IMG/VR virus record: IMGVR_UViG_3300025617_000097
Coordinates: 1-26,137 of that record
Origin: a virus
Strand: one strand, 5' to 3'
Length of the DNA: 26,137 nt
Shown here: piece by piece, positions 7,686 to 16,875 of the stretch
How positions within the stretch are numbered: the first letter of the stretch is position 1
Layout of the letters: every line of letters begins with the position of its first letter
The notes under the pieces: generated by a model
Told to the model about the DNA's origin: nothing
The model's input: only the letters and a program-made list of their open reading frames with translations
The model's database searches: none
Translations under genes and position numbers: made by a program

Positions 7686-8132
7686 TTACTCTTCTATAAG
7701 GTCCTTAGGGTAAAACTTCCCAAGTATATTGGAGTTATATGAATCTTTCATTAATACTTCGAATAAGCATTGATAATGTAATTCATAGTAAGTTAGTTGT
7801 TTTTTTGAGAAAGTCAACTTTATAATTTCTCTTTTAAATTTATCTACACCTAACTCTTTTATATCCTCCAGAAGAGGTTTATTTGATCCCCAGTAGGAAA
7901 GCCAGTTGGATTCTTTAGTTACTTTCTTTTTCGTAGGTTTACGACCTGGTCCGGTTTGTTCAGAAAGTTCTTTTTTAGTAAGTTTTTTATTAAGAGTATT
8001 TAATAAAATTTTTCTACCTATATAGATTTTATTATTTTCTAGATTTGTTATTCTATATACAAAACCGTGACAATTTTCAGGGAATTGCTCTCTTGAGTTT
8101 ATTTCCTCATCTTGATATAACCATTTTGACAT
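7686..8132 (-). CDS. GIY-YIG endonuclease, probable free-standing homing enzyme
   Basis: 148 residues. The GIY-YIG core is recognisable: GFVYRITN at 23-30 in place of GIY, then YIGRK at 37-41, a basic linker (GPGRKPTKKK 61-70), SYWGS at 79-83, a candidate catalytic Glu at E117 (YYELHYQ) and an Asn-containing end (SYNSNILG 131-138). The domain cuts DNA using a metal bound by the Glu. Similar small proteins are scattered in T4-like phages as mobile intron-less homing endonucleases. It sits between tail genes and the replication pair, 14 bases from the preceding tail gene and 57 bases from the primase. It has no late-type nonamer of its own, consistent with insertion into the border. No separate DNA-binding domain is visible, so it could also be a repair or host-DNA nuclease. 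Confidence 0.75.
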   Translation of the reverse strand: MSKWLYQDEEINSREQFPENCHGFVYRITNLENNKIYIGRKILLNTLNKKLTKKELSEQTGPGRKPTKKKVTKESNWLSYWGSNKPLLEDIKELGVDKFKREIIKLTFSKKQLTYYELHYQCLFEVLMKDSYNSNILGKFYPKDLIEE

Positions 8133-8146
8133 AGAGTGTTTTGTTT

Positions 8147-9082
8147 TTATCTATCTAGATTAATAAGTATTGTTGTATCTGATGTTGTACTTGTAGGTAG
8201 GGGTTGTGCTAGTTTTGCAATTCCTAATAGTTCTTGATTATCATTATATAAACCTACTCCTGTTATGTACGGATTGAAGGTAGATCCTGTTGCGAAATCT
8301 ACTAAGGCACCTCCTTCAGGTTGATAGTAGCTACTGGAGTTATACGTAAAGGCGCTAGAGCCGGATAGTAGGGTTTCATTGAGTGAGAAGTTATACTCCG
8401 ATGGACTTACTGTGCATTTATATTGAGTTTCATATATGGTGTAGCAGGAGGAGAATTCGCATCCAAATAGAGAGCCTGTAGTGAAGGAATTTACTATCCC
8501 GGAAACATTATTTGTTAATATTGCAATACCATGTTGGTATATAATATTACCTACAATCTTATTAGGTGTAGAATTTAATATTAAGTTACCTTCTCCGTCA
8601 TCTGTTACCGTCCCTACAACGTAGTCCGTCATTAAGAAAGAGTTCGGCAGTATTTTATCTCCATATAAGTGTTTAGGTATGGAAAATACCCCGATTATAG
8701 CGTCAGATGCTGTTGGGAAGAATCTTTCAAACGTTAAATCTGTTTGTAAGTAATTATCGAATCTTCCTGCAGATGATGTAGGGCCGCTATCGAATTCATT
8801 GGGTATGAACTTCGGTACTGATACAGGGTCTCCATAGCTTGAGCTTTGATAATTTGAATAGTATAACTCTTTAGCGCTATTGTATATAAGTCTCTGGTAT
8901 TCAGTAGAAATGTCTCCGGTTGTTGCTTCGTTAGTTGAGAACAGTCCGGTTATATTTTTACCTAAGAATCTATCTACTCCTGAACCTGTAGCGGCTGCGG
9001 GGGTGGAGAAGGAAAAGTCTTTACTTACCTCTAGAGGAGTTACTAGTATATCCGATGCTAATAGTTGTTTGTAGACGCTCAT
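8147..9082 (-). CDS. Tail/baseplate structural protein, paralogue of the upstream gene
   Basis: 311 residues rich in Ser, Thr, Gly, Tyr and Asn, as in beta-rich virion proteins. It resembles the neighbouring 331-residue protein in length, in a central segment with Y-x-x-K-[IL]-LP-x-S, and most clearly at the C-terminus: VGLYNDNQELLGIAKLAQPL against VGLYNDTNELLAVAKLSKPL. Two copies in tandem suggest a duplication and either a heteromeric ring or stacked tail-periphery subunits. No enzyme motif or signal peptide is present. It is 5 bases downstream of its paralogue, so cotranscribed. I recall unnamed structural proteins with this GLYND ending in aquatic myoviruses, but cannot assign a T4 equivalent. 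Confidence 0.7.
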   Translation of the reverse strand: MSVYKQLLASDILVTPLEVSKDFSFSTPAAATGSGVDRFLGKNITGLFSTNEATTGDISTEYQRLIYNSAKELYYSNYQSSSYGDPVSVPKFIPNEFDSGPTSSAGRFDNYLQTDLTFERFFPTASDAIIGVFSIPKHLYGDKILPNSFLMTDYVVGTVTDDGEGNLILNSTPNKIVGNIIYQHGIAILTNNVSGIVNSFTTGSLFGCEFSSCYTIYETQYKCTVSPSEYNFSLNETLLSGSSAFTYNSSSYYQPEGGALVDFATGSTFNPYITGVGLYNDNQELLGIAKLAQPLPTSTTSDTTILINLDR

Positions 9083-9087
9083 TCATT

Positions 9088-10083
9088 TTAAAAGTCTAAC
9101 TTAACTCTTAATAAAGTTTCTTTTGTAAAGTCTTTAACTAACGGCTTAGATAGTTTGGCTACTGCTAGGAGTTCATTTGTGTCGTTATATAATCCTACAG
9201 TTGTCATAAAGCTCTGTGGGGAGTTTATTAAAGCGGGGAATATTACATCTCCAGTAGATCCAGAAATATAGGATGGATTTTCAGAGTAGTTAAATTCTGA
9301 GTTTCTTGCTCTTACGAATACAAAATCAGAGGATAGTGTTTCTTCACTATTAACCTTAAATCCTCCGGGGTCAGAATCAGCAGCTCCGCTTATTGCAGTG
9401 AATATTGTTGTAATATTCTCTCCTGGAGCATCATAAGATCTGCTCACCTCTACTCCGATTGAAGAACTAACGGCTAGGGGGTTTATAATTATAGTAGAGA
9501 TATCAGGTAAAAATAGTCCGTAAGATCCTTGGTTAGTAGAGTATCCTGTACCTCCATCGTGAGATGTTCCATCAGATCCTGATATTAGTTGGTAAACTCT
9601 ACCGCAGTCTAGAAAAGTATCTGTTGTTACTAGTTTAGAGTTATCTGTAAGTTCTAAATTATAGGATCCTGAAATTACTAAGTTTAAACTAGCTGGTAGA
9701 AGTTTTTCTTTATACCTTGCTCTTTCTATAGAGATTGCCCAGAATGTTTCTGAGGTAGTTCCTCCGAAGTTAAAATCGCTATTTTCATCTCCGTATATTA
9801 AGTTTCTGAATTGCCCGTATACTGTTCTAGTTGGAGTTTTACCTCCTACTAAGTCGTTGTATTGAGCACTCCCTGATCCTAATTTATCTCCGTATGCTAA
9901 TGCAAATTGAATATCGGATCGTGCGGAAGTTTTATATACGTTTTTATAATAGTTGTCGTTAGTACTTGATGTTGAAGACGTAAAAAAGGTTGTAAGAGTT
10001 ACGGTTTCGTCAGACCACACGGTAGAGGTGACGGTATCGCTACTTACTAGAAAGTCTTCTGGATCTAATCTTTTAAATGACAT
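9088..10083 (-). CDS. Tail/baseplate structural protein, GLYND-ending family
   Basis: 331 residues, Ser/Thr/Asn-rich, without enzyme motifs. Recognisable segments are FRNLIYGDEN (92-101), AISIERARYKEKLLPASL (about 116-133) and the C-terminal VGLYNDTNELLAVAKLSKPL, which it shares with the following gene. The IxIxRxxYxEKLLPxSL stretch looks like a conserved packing core. It lies 12 bases after the 218-residue protein and 5 bases before its paralogue, in one run of virion genes. A structural role is inferred from composition, context and the duplicated neighbour. The exact position in the particle (tail fibre base, baseplate edge or neck) is not determinable. Confidence 0.7.
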   Translation of the reverse strand: MSFKRLDPEDFLVSSDTVTSTVWSDETVTLTTFFTSSTSSTNDNYYKNVYKTSARSDIQFALAYGDKLGSGSAQYNDLVGGKTPTRTVYGQFRNLIYGDENSDFNFGGTTSETFWAISIERARYKEKLLPASLNLVISGSYNLELTDNSKLVTTDTFLDCGRVYQLISGSDGTSHDGGTGYSTNQGSYGLFLPDISTIIINPLAVSSSIGVEVSRSYDAPGENITTIFTAISGAADSDPGGFKVNSEETLSSDFVFVRARNSEFNYSENPSYISGSTGDVIFPALINSPQSFMTTVGLYNDTNELLAVAKLSKPLVKDFTKETLLRVKLDF

Positions 10084-10095
10084 ATGTTATTACTG

Positions 10096-10752
10096 TTATT
10101 GTACTTTAGTTACTGTTATTGGTATGGATACTCTAGCTCCAGAATCTCGACCTACTATTACTAAGGTAGCGGTTAGTGATGTATTAGTTCCGAATAGGGT
10201 ATTAATTGTTGTTGCAGTCATACTCAGGCTTGTACCAACTACTGTTCTAGATACTGAGGTTCCTATAGTACTAGTAGAGTTTAAAGCTTGTACTTCGGGT
10301 GTATCTATACCTACTCCGTTGAAACTATTTAGTAGCCTTACATCTGAGATAGTAAATGTATATCCGGATGTTTCGTTTACTGTACCTTGAGATAGATAAT
10401 TTAACGTATTAGGTCTTATAGTGAATGGAGTTCCTTGTTTAAATGAGACAGCAGAAACTGCTATATCTATTACAGGCATTCTAGCAGTTCCTCTAGGTAA
10501 GGTAACTAGCTTGTACTTCATTACTTGAGTCTCATCAGGGAATGCTTCTAGTAATGGCATATTCTCTATAGCTTCTCCGTAGAATCCAGACCCTGATGGG
10601 TGAGTGGGGTTATATAAAGTGTAATCTACCTCGTCATCAGATAATGCAAATTGTGTAATTCTAAAGGAGCCATCTCCTCTTGCTAGTAATTCTCTTCCCT
10701 TTTTCGTTAATATAGCGTCTAAGGTTACTGTTGTATTGTTTAAAAAGCCCAT
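10096..10752 (-). CDS. Virion structural protein with conserved MGFLNN N-terminus and Ig-like tail
   Basis: 218 residues. The N-terminus MGFLNNTTVTLDAILTKKGR (1-20), continuing GRELLARGDGSF and FALSDDEVDY, is a pattern I recognise from structural proteins of large T4-like aquatic phages. After about residue 120 the chain becomes Ser/Thr-rich with alternating beta pattern (GYTFTISDVRLL... SLTATLVIVGRDSG...SIPITVTK), compatible with an Ig-like domain of the sort that decorates tails and capsids. It begins a run of three virion genes. The preceding 49-base gap contains the late-type nonamer, here 17 bases before the ATG rather than 4-5. Function in the particle is unassigned. Confidence 0.7.
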   Translation of the reverse strand: MGFLNNTTVTLDAILTKKGRELLARGDGSFRITQFALSDDEVDYTLYNPTHPSGSGFYGEAIENMPLLEAFPDETQVMKYKLVTLPRGTARMPVIDIAVSAVSFKQGTPFTIRPNTLNYLSQGTVNETSGYTFTISDVRLLNSFNGVGIDTPEVQALNSTSTIGTSVSRTVVGTSLSMTATTINTLFGTNTSLTATLVIVGRDSGARVSIPITVTKVQ

Positions 10753-10769
10753 GTTTTACTTTTATTTAT

Positions 10770-10778
10770 TATAAATAT
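10770..10778 (-). promoter_or_regulatory. Late-type nonamer ATATTTATA, longer spacing
   Basis: Identical to the other five nonamers but 17 bases before the ATG, in a 49-base AT-rich gap. The spacer reads ATAAATAAAAGTAAAAC. The different distance argues that the element is not a ribosome-binding site and favours a promoter. Confidence 0.5.
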
Positions 10779-10801
10779 CTATTTTCTTTAAAGTTAATCA
10801 T

Positions 10802-13597
10802 TTAGTTTGTACGTGATATAGCCCCTACTCTTATAGCAACTTCTCTTGCATCGTATTGAGGGTCAAAATTCTCCGGGAGAAGTAGACCTTCTCCTGTATA
10901 TGCTCCTGGTTTATTTTTTGCTAGTATGTAGAATTCGGTAGGAATTCTTCGGATTATTCTAAAGTTTTGACTACTGTAGTCTGCAGGATCAGATAGCCCT
11001 TCCGTCTCCGGTAGTAATTCTAATAGGCTGGCGCTGTAGTTGAAGGGGTAGCTGGAGCCGGATCGTCTAAAGGTGGTAATAAAGTCGGGATTAGGGGCAA
11101 ATGATATTGTTCTCATACTGCTTATAGGTGATACCTGGCTATTACCTACTCTTATAGAAGTATCGAAACTTGCGGTGCTTGATACTCTTATGAAATCACC
11201 TCGTTGGATTGGGAAGTAGGTTTCTTCTGCCGGGTTTACAACTTCTTGAGTGTACTCGTTAGTTTTTGAATTGTATATATAAACGTTTCCCAAACTCTGC
11301 ATAGCAGAGGGAAAGTTGTTTGGATAGTTGGCGGGGTTAGAATTTATAAGGTCTATCCAAGCTCCTTCAAACTGTGAGGAGGTATATGGAATCCACATGG
11401 GTTGATTAAAGCTTGGGGAGACGCTATCGGGTAGGGCAACTAAGGATTGTGTTACTGCAATACCGTTGTGGAATCCTACGGGTCTATCGCTTGGGGAGGA
11501 ATAGGCGTAGGAAATTGCTCCATTTGGATAGTTACTACCTAGGTGTCCGGATCCCGCACTTCCTGATTTCATCAATATGGTTTGATATAGTTCCCCTACG
11601 GCTTCTAATTCTACTGCTCCTTCAAGTATTTCGTCCAGTGTGGCTGGTGCTATTGAGGGTCTATCTCCTTGCTTAAATAACTGTCCTATAAAATCTAGAT
11701 TTGTATTTTCAGAAGTTAGCGTTATAGTATCTTCTGTTTCAGCATTAATTAGCTGTGTTATATTAATATTTCCTCCTATGCCTATACCGAGTTCTGCAGA
11801 ATTATATATTCCGTTAAAGTGGGCAAACCATGGGGTTAATCTATCTGCCGGGTATCCGGTTTGAATAGATCTATCGGCGAAGGATTGATTAATATTTATC
11901 TCCCCGCTGTTTTTACTACCTAGATATCTCGGTGTTATACTCCTTAAACTCGTATAATTTGAATCCGGTACAATCGCAGGGATAGCGGATCCAGAGAGTA
12001 TTAAATCTATATTGACGGGGGTTCTTGCATTAGATGAATAGTCTACATCTTGGTAGAGTGTTGAAGCTCTATTATCCTCTACGTTGTTTAGTATTGGATC
12101 AGGGTTAATTGAATGTAATATTTGTGCAGTTGTAGTTGACCCGGAGTATTCTCCATTATAAAATTCATACTGTGATGATTCTATTTGAGTAACTAGCCCT
12201 GCAGGAGTTGAATAGCTTGCAGTCCATGCTTGATTAGAACCTGTTAAACTGTTAACAGAACCTCCAGGCCCTCCGCTAAATACTTCTATAGTACCTGCTT
12301 CATATCCTCTTGATTGAGGTTTGATAGATCCGGTAAGAGTTTCATCTCTTAATGTGACTTGGGCTGGCCTTACTCTATTTCTCTCCAGTAGATGTTGTTT
12401 TACTGTAACTCCGGTAGCTAGTCCTGCTCTTACCGGTGTAAAATCTTTTATCATCTGAAATACTGCGTTATCGTAGTATTTAGATAATCTTATATAGTCT
12501 TTGTAGTTGTAGCTTTTACTGTACTTGTTGAAGTACCTATTTTTTAAACTTACTAAATCAGGGTAATCTCTAAGAGGAGAGGTAACTTGTCTAGGGTCTC
12601 CAATATACTCTCCTATATTAAAGTATCCGTAGGTTGCGTTTATATCGTCATTTATTTCATTCTGAGGGGAGAGAGTGATTTCAGCATAGTTAACATCTCT
12701 AGTAGAGCTTTGGCTAATCTGTAGATTTTGCTGTATTTGTAATTGTGAGGATAAGACTTTATTATCTGGTATATTACTAAAGGTGGAGGATGTAAGAGGT
12801 AGTACTAGGTTAGGTCTTTTAATTTTATCTGATATTCTGTTTCGAACTCCTCCTAATACTTGATCAACTAGAATAGTTTCGTAGTTAGGTCCGAAAGAAC
12901 CGCTTATAAGAGTGAAGTTATTTCCAGTTGAGAAAGAATTGCTCTGTACTGCCCCTCCAACTCCAGGATGAATAGAACTTGATTGTGTGAATAATTCTCC
13001 TCCTAGACTTGCCCGGAAGGTTAAATCACTACTACCTTCTATAGAGTTAGGATTTTGAGTATAGGCATCAAATTGCTGCTCTGTTATAGTTTCTGTAAAA
13101 TATCTTAATTCTTGTAGCTGTCCGTTAAATGGTATGTAGGTTTTGGATAGAGTGGTCGTTGATCCTGATCCGGGGAAGTATACTGTACCTGCATTATTCC
13201 AATCTAATGATCCGGTAAAGGAATCAGTCGCTTTGAATCCTACTGTGTTTCCATCTACTCCGTCATATAGTTTATTTGCAGCATATAAGGTGTAGGTATA
13301 GTTATTACTCTGTGCTACCATTACAGACCACCAACCTCCATCTAAGAAGGGTAGGTATACACTTGCAAATGTTCCTATGTCTTCATGAGTGAACTTTAGG
13401 GTTCCGTACTTACTATATGGGTCTGGTATTGATCCAGAATATGATCCGCTTGCTAGTGATGAGGTATGTTCTAATACGACTGTGAATTGCGGGTCGTCAT
13501 CGTTGTCGATATTTACAAAAAGGGATTGAGAGGGGGGTGTATTTGCAGTAACTGCAGGGCTCTTAAATCTAAACTGTATGGTTTTTATTATCGACAT
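10802..13597 (-). CDS. Large tail/baseplate-periphery protein with LamG-like N-terminal domain
   Basis: 931 residues. Residues about 25-190 look like a LamG/concanavalin-type sandwich: GGWWSVMVAQ at 87-96, a run of aromatic beta-strands, and the closing FNGQLQELRYF ... NPNSIEG at 157-188. Such domains often bind glycans. A central segment (about 330-400), with NYKDYIRLSKYYDNAVFQMI and then FTPVRAGLATGVTVKQHLLE, is a recurrent block in large structural proteins of aquatic myoviruses. The remainder is Ser/Thr/Gly/Asn-rich without enzyme motifs. It is preceded by the late-type nonamer 4 bases from its ATG, and by the adhesin gene 20 bases upstream. A tail-fibre or baseplate-rim role is inferred. 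It may be the second half of one larger protein in relatives. Confidence 0.75.
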   Translation of the reverse strand: MSIIKTIQFRFKSPAVTANTPPSQSLFVNIDNDDDPQFTVVLEHTSSLASGSYSGSIPDPYSKYGTLKFTHEDIGTFASVYLPFLDGGWWSVMVAQSNNYTYTLYAANKLYDGVDGNTVGFKATDSFTGSLDWNNAGTVYFPGSGSTTTLSKTYIPFNGQLQELRYFTETITEQQFDAYTQNPNSIEGSSDLTFRASLGGELFTQSSSIHPGVGGAVQSNSFSTGNNFTLISGSFGPNYETILVDQVLGGVRNRISDKIKRPNLVLPLTSSTFSNIPDNKVLSSQLQIQQNLQISQSSTRDVNYAEITLSPQNEINDDINATYGYFNIGEYIGDPRQVTSPLRDYPDLVSLKNRYFNKYSKSYNYKDYIRLSKYYDNAVFQMIKDFTPVRAGLATGVTVKQHLLERNRVRPAQVTLRDETLTGSIKPQSRGYEAGTIEVFSGGPGGSVNSLTGSNQAWTASYSTPAGLVTQIESSQYEFYNGEYSGSTTTAQILHSINPDPILNNVEDNRASTLYQDVDYSSNARTPVNIDLILSGSAIPAIVPDSNYTSLRSITPRYLGSKNSGEININQSFADRSIQTGYPADRLTPWFAHFNGIYNSAELGIGIGGNINITQLINAETEDTITLTSENTNLDFIGQLFKQGDRPSIAPATLDEILEGAVELEAVGELYQTILMKSGSAGSGHLGSNYPNGAISYAYSSPSDRPVGFHNGIAVTQSLVALPDSVSPSFNQPMWIPYTSSQFEGAWIDLINSNPANYPNNFPSAMQSLGNVYIYNSKTNEYTQEVVNPAEETYFPIQRGDFIRVSSTASFDTSIRVGNSQVSPISSMRTISFAPNPDFITTFRRSGSSYPFNYSASLLELLPETEGLSDPADYSSQNFRIIRRIPTEFYILAKNKPGAYTGEGLLLPENFDPQYDAREVAIRVGAISRTN

Positions 13598-13601
13598 CTA
13601 T

Positions 13602-13610
13602 TATAAATAT
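13602..13610 (-). promoter_or_regulatory. Late-type start-proximal nonamer ATATTTATA
   Basis: The sense strand reads ATATTTATA, then ATAG, then the ATG of the 931-residue protein. It occupies about half of the 20-base gap after the adhesin gene. It is one of five copies with 4-5 base spacing. Confidence 0.55.
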
Positions 13611-13617
13611 TGATTTA

Positions 13618-16600
13618 TTATATTCCTCCAAGATCGTTTATTGTCCAGTTGTATGGAGGGTTTTGCAATACAGCTCTGGATGCAGAGGCTGGGGAGCTAA
13701 GAGTGAAGTGTTGTGCTACGTCAAAAGATACGTTGGATTGTATTATAGGTTGAGCTGCCCATCCTTGTAGTAGAGCATCATAATTTGTTTGTGAGAATGA
13801 ACTAGTACCGGCGGTTACTGCAAACATACCAGTTGCTTGTTGAAGTGATGAGATGTTCCAGGAAGATATATCTGCATTAAAGCTAGTTGCGTCGAAGAAC
13901 ATTTCAGACATATCAGTTACATTTCGTGTGTCCCATGAACTCACTCCTCCGCCTGATCCTGTACCGGCGAAAGATGTAGCTTCTCTAAACATTCCTCTCA
14001 TATTAGTTACGTTTTGAGTATCCCATGCACCGGATGCACCGTGGGATAGGTCCATATTAAATTCTGTAGCACCTTTAAACATGTATTCCATATTCCATAC
14101 GTTAAGGGTATTCCATATAGTTAGGTTGTTACCTGGGGCAGGTATATTAAATCCAAATGAAGTAGCATCGCTAAACATATAAGACATGTCTGCAACACCT
14201 GCAGTAGTGTCTGGGCTAGAAAATGTAAAGTTCTCGTTAAAGCTGTAGGCGTTTTGGAACATTCCTTTTAAGCTTCCTACGTTTGATATATCCCAGTTAT
14301 TAATACTTTGATTGAAGGACCTTGCTCCGTCAAACATATGCTCTAGGGTGATTCCAGAGTCTGTAACTAGGCCGTCGACTGGTTGGTTGAAGGCGGAGGC
14401 GCTGTGGAACATATGAGCAAAGGTAGTTACATTACCTGTATCCCATGATATTGGTTTGTTGTAGGATACTGCTTCAGCGAAAGTTCCGCTCATATCTGTA
14501 ACTAGCCCTGTATCCCATAGTAATGTCTGGTTGAAGTCTCTTGCGTTTTTAAACGTATGTTTTAGAGTTGTTACGTTAGAGGTGTCCCAGGGTAGAGGAG
14601 TGTTAAATCGTGTTGCATCTTGAAATGCTCTCTCCATACTGAGTACAGTTTTTGTATTCCATCTATCTATAGATCCGCTCAAGTTGTTAGCGCCTCTAAA
14701 GAAGTCTTTCATACTGGTGGTAGATACTCTAGGTTTATCTGTAGCAGTGAGTTTATATTGTAGAGATGTAGGTCTTGCACTCGGTCCTAATTCATCAGCT
14801 CCGTAGAAAGAGGCGGAGGTACTTAATTCTAGAGGTCCGAAACTTCTTATATCTGTTAGGCTGCTTGTATAACCGGTATTATTAAATGCAAATCCTTTTA
14901 TAGTTCCTGTTATTGTTACATATTTAGTTCCAGAAGTAGAGTAGTTATGTGTTTTTGCTGCATCATCCCATGCAGTAATTATATCTGTGCTTCCATCACC
15001 CCAGTCTACAGTCATGTTATAGGTTCCGTTAGGTACTAGGGGTAGAGATATAGGGCTTGTTGCTATCCATTCACTAACAAATCCGGCACCTTCCCATGGA
15101 GTAGAAACGTATCCTGACCCGGAAGTATTATAACTGTAGTTGTATTGATTATACCAGTTATCCCAGGTATTCACGTTTTTATCTTTTCCTCCAAATTCTG
15201 ATATTCTTAATATGGTGTCTGGTATTCCATAGCAGTTCAGTAGTACTCTTAATCCTGCAGTCGTTCCTTTCTTTTTCAGGAGATAAGGTAGGTTGTGGTA
15301 TAATCTCTTATAAATTAATTTCTGTGCATCATTAGAAGGTATGGTTTCTGCAGAAGCTGTTACGTAGTTAGTTATAAGTTCGCTTCCTGTTGGAGGTAGT
15401 GTTCCTCCAGTTTCCGTTATTCCTAATAATCCAGTAAATAGATCGCTGTTAGTAAAACTACTTTCGTATATATCTAATCCGTAGGATCTTAAAGCATCCG
15501 CAACTAGATCTATAGATATACCTCCACTTAAACTATTATCCCCATCTTGTCTATTCTCTAAGGCTTTAGTGTATATCCAAATCTCGTCAAACATTTGAGC
15601 GGTTAATTCGGAAAATAGTTTAAATTGAGAATTGTCCTCATCATCCTTAATGTAGCTCGGGAAAATTTCGTATAGGTTGTTTAGGTTTTCTCTATCGTAT
15701 GCAGAAGCAGAAGCTGCTTGAGCTGTTAACCAGTTAGTAGCTTCAGAGGAGGTATAAGAGTAGGGGGTGTAGGGTTTAGTTGAATTTTGTTTTGGCCAGG
15801 CATAGGAGCTACTTTCATAGTAGAGGTAATAGTCGTACCCGTCAAAATTCTTAATAATTCTTTTTATTTCTCCTTCATAAAATGCCTTACTTGCAGATAA
15901 TTCTGTTACCGGTGTTCCGGTTAATCCGTTTAGTGTTGCTATTTGAGCTTCATGGGATTCTATCTGGGTTGCTTTGTAGTTGAAGTTTGTTAACCTGGTA
16001 TTAACTGAACTGAAGAATGCAAAGTTACTATAGTCTGTGTAGTCTGTGTTAAGTTCTGCTCTATTTTCTGCTAATACACTTTGAAGTTGGTTGGTTATTC
16101 CTGCTGTAGATGCAGAGGTTAAGGTGTTAATAGATTTATACTCTGTAGTATTATTAGTTTGAGTTCCTGTTTTTAAATAAAGGTTAGGTCCTCTTAAGTA
16201 CTTCTTAGTATCTAATTGTATTTCTTCTTCGGGATATTGTACTTGGTATGCTTGGGAGTCGGCTTTTTTAGCTAGGAAGTTGAAATTTGAACCCTCTCCG
16301 AAGTTATTATCTAGAGGTTCATAAAGCTTAATTAATATGGTATCGGAATCGTAACCGACATTGACTGCAAATTCTAATTGATTTGATCCAAAGTCTAAAT
16401 AAAAGCCTTCGAATGTTCTAGTATCGTTTAGATCTGCAAGAAGTGTTTGATACACTCCTCTTAATTGGGGAGGTAGTAGGGTAGAACTGTTTACTCTTAG
16501 TTCTGTCCTATCTAAAGATACTTCCGATATAAAGAAGTTAGGATTATTATCTACAAGGGGAGATACAAAATTATACAGTACTTGATACTCTCCTCGAGTA

Positions 16601-16875
16601 TATCCATTAGACTGTAAGTCTTTTCCTGGAGATATTGATAGTGCTGCAGTCTCTTCCCCTACCGGTAATCCGTTGATTTCATATCCGGTAGTTATTCGGT
16701 CGATAAAGGTACCTTCTATATCGTATAGGTATGCTTGGATAATATCTGTCGATACATTGAAGGTGGAATTTAGAACTATACTGTTTATGTTAGCTCCATC
16801 TTCTGCTGATATTGTAGGTAATGTAGTTCCTTCTATAGTACCTACTCCTAGGGATATTACTGTTGGTTCTGCCAT
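13618..16875 (-). CDS. Tail adhesin: virion module, PKD-like domain and 12 BspA-like (DUF285) repeats
   Basis: 1085 residues. Residues 1-580 look like a phage structural module: Asn/Ser/Thr-rich, with LPYLLKKKGTTAGLRVLL (529-546) and GIPDTILRISEFGG (550-563), a block I recognise from large virion proteins of aquatic myoviruses. At 600-662 is a PKD/Ig-like domain (VDWGDGST at 623-630, then KTHNYSTSGTKYVTI at 641-655). From 721 to about 1020 run 12 units of roughly 24-30 residues of pattern MF-x-x-A-x-x-F-N ... W-D-T-x-N-V-T-x-M, the BspA-like/DUF285 repeat. The C-terminus (YDALLQGW at 1032-1039, YNWTINDLGG 1075-1084) matches the usual ending of Bacteroidota surface proteins with this repeat. 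A receptor-binding role is inferred. Its ATG overlaps the preceding stop (TAATG). Confidence 0.85.
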   Translation of the reverse strand: MAEPTVISLGVGTIEGTTLPTISAEDGANINSIVLNSTFNVSTDIIQAYLYDIEGTFIDRITTGYEINGLPVGEETAALSISPGKDLQSNGYTRGEYQVLYNFVSPLVDNNPNFFISEVSLDRTELRVNSSTLLPPQLRGVYQTLLADLNDTRTFEGFYLDFGSNQLEFAVNVGYDSDTILIKLYEPLDNNFGEGSNFNFLAKKADSQAYQVQYPEEEIQLDTKKYLRGPNLYLKTGTQTNNTTEYKSINTLTSASTAGITNQLQSVLAENRAELNTDYTDYSNFAFFSSVNTRLTNFNYKATQIESHEAQIATLNGLTGTPVTELSASKAFYEGEIKRIIKNFDGYDYYLYYESSSYAWPKQNSTKPYTPYSYTSSEATNWLTAQAASASAYDRENLNNLYEIFPSYIKDDEDNSQFKLFSELTAQMFDEIWIYTKALENRQDGDNSLSGGISIDLVADALRSYGLDIYESSFTNSDLFTGLLGITETGGTLPPTGSELITNYVTASAETIPSNDAQKLIYKRLYHNLPYLLKKKGTTAGLRVLLNCYGIPDTILRISEFGGKDKNVNTWDNWYNQYNYSYNTSGSGYVSTPWEGAGFVSEWIATSPISLPLVPNGTYNMTVDWGDGSTDIITAWDDAAKTHNYSTSGTKYVTITGTIKGFAFNNTGYTSSLTDIRSFGPLELSTSASFYGADELGPSARPTSLQYKLTATDKPRVSTTSMKDFFRGANNLSGSIDRWNTKTVLSMERAFQDATRFNTPLPWDTSNVTTLKHTFKNARDFNQTLLWDTGLVTDMSGTFAEAVSYNKPISWDTGNVTTFAHMFHSASAFNQPVDGLVTDSGITLEHMFDGARSFNQSINNWDISNVGSLKGMFQNAYSFNENFTFSSPDTTAGVADMSYMFSDATSFGFNIPAPGNNLTIWNTLNVWNMEYMFKGATEFNMDLSHGASGAWDTQNVTNMRGMFREATSFAGTGSGGGVSSWDTRNVTDMSEMFFDATSFNADISSWNISSLQQATGMFAVTAGTSSFSQTNYDALLQGWAAQPIIQSNVSFDVAQHFTLSSPASASRAVLQNPPYNWTINDLGGI
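13816..14715 (-). repeat. Coding region for 12 BspA-like (DUF285) repeat units
   Basis: Units begin near residues 721, 746, 772, 796, 820, 845, 870, 898, 930, 960, 990 and 1015 of the adhesin. Each carries an aromatic pair followed by A-x-x-F/Y-N, and most have W-D-T-x-N-V-T before the next unit. Units at 870-930 are longer, with insertions. They are diverged from each other at the DNA level, so this is an old array rather than a recent expansion. Confidence 0.85.
14890..15078 (-). other. Coding region for a PKD/Ig-like domain
   Basis: Residues 600-662 of the adhesin. VDWGDGST and the later HNYSTSGTKYVTITG are hallmark strands of PKD-type folds, which in Bacteroidota surface proteins commonly stand just before DUF285 repeats, as here. 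Confidence 0.65.
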
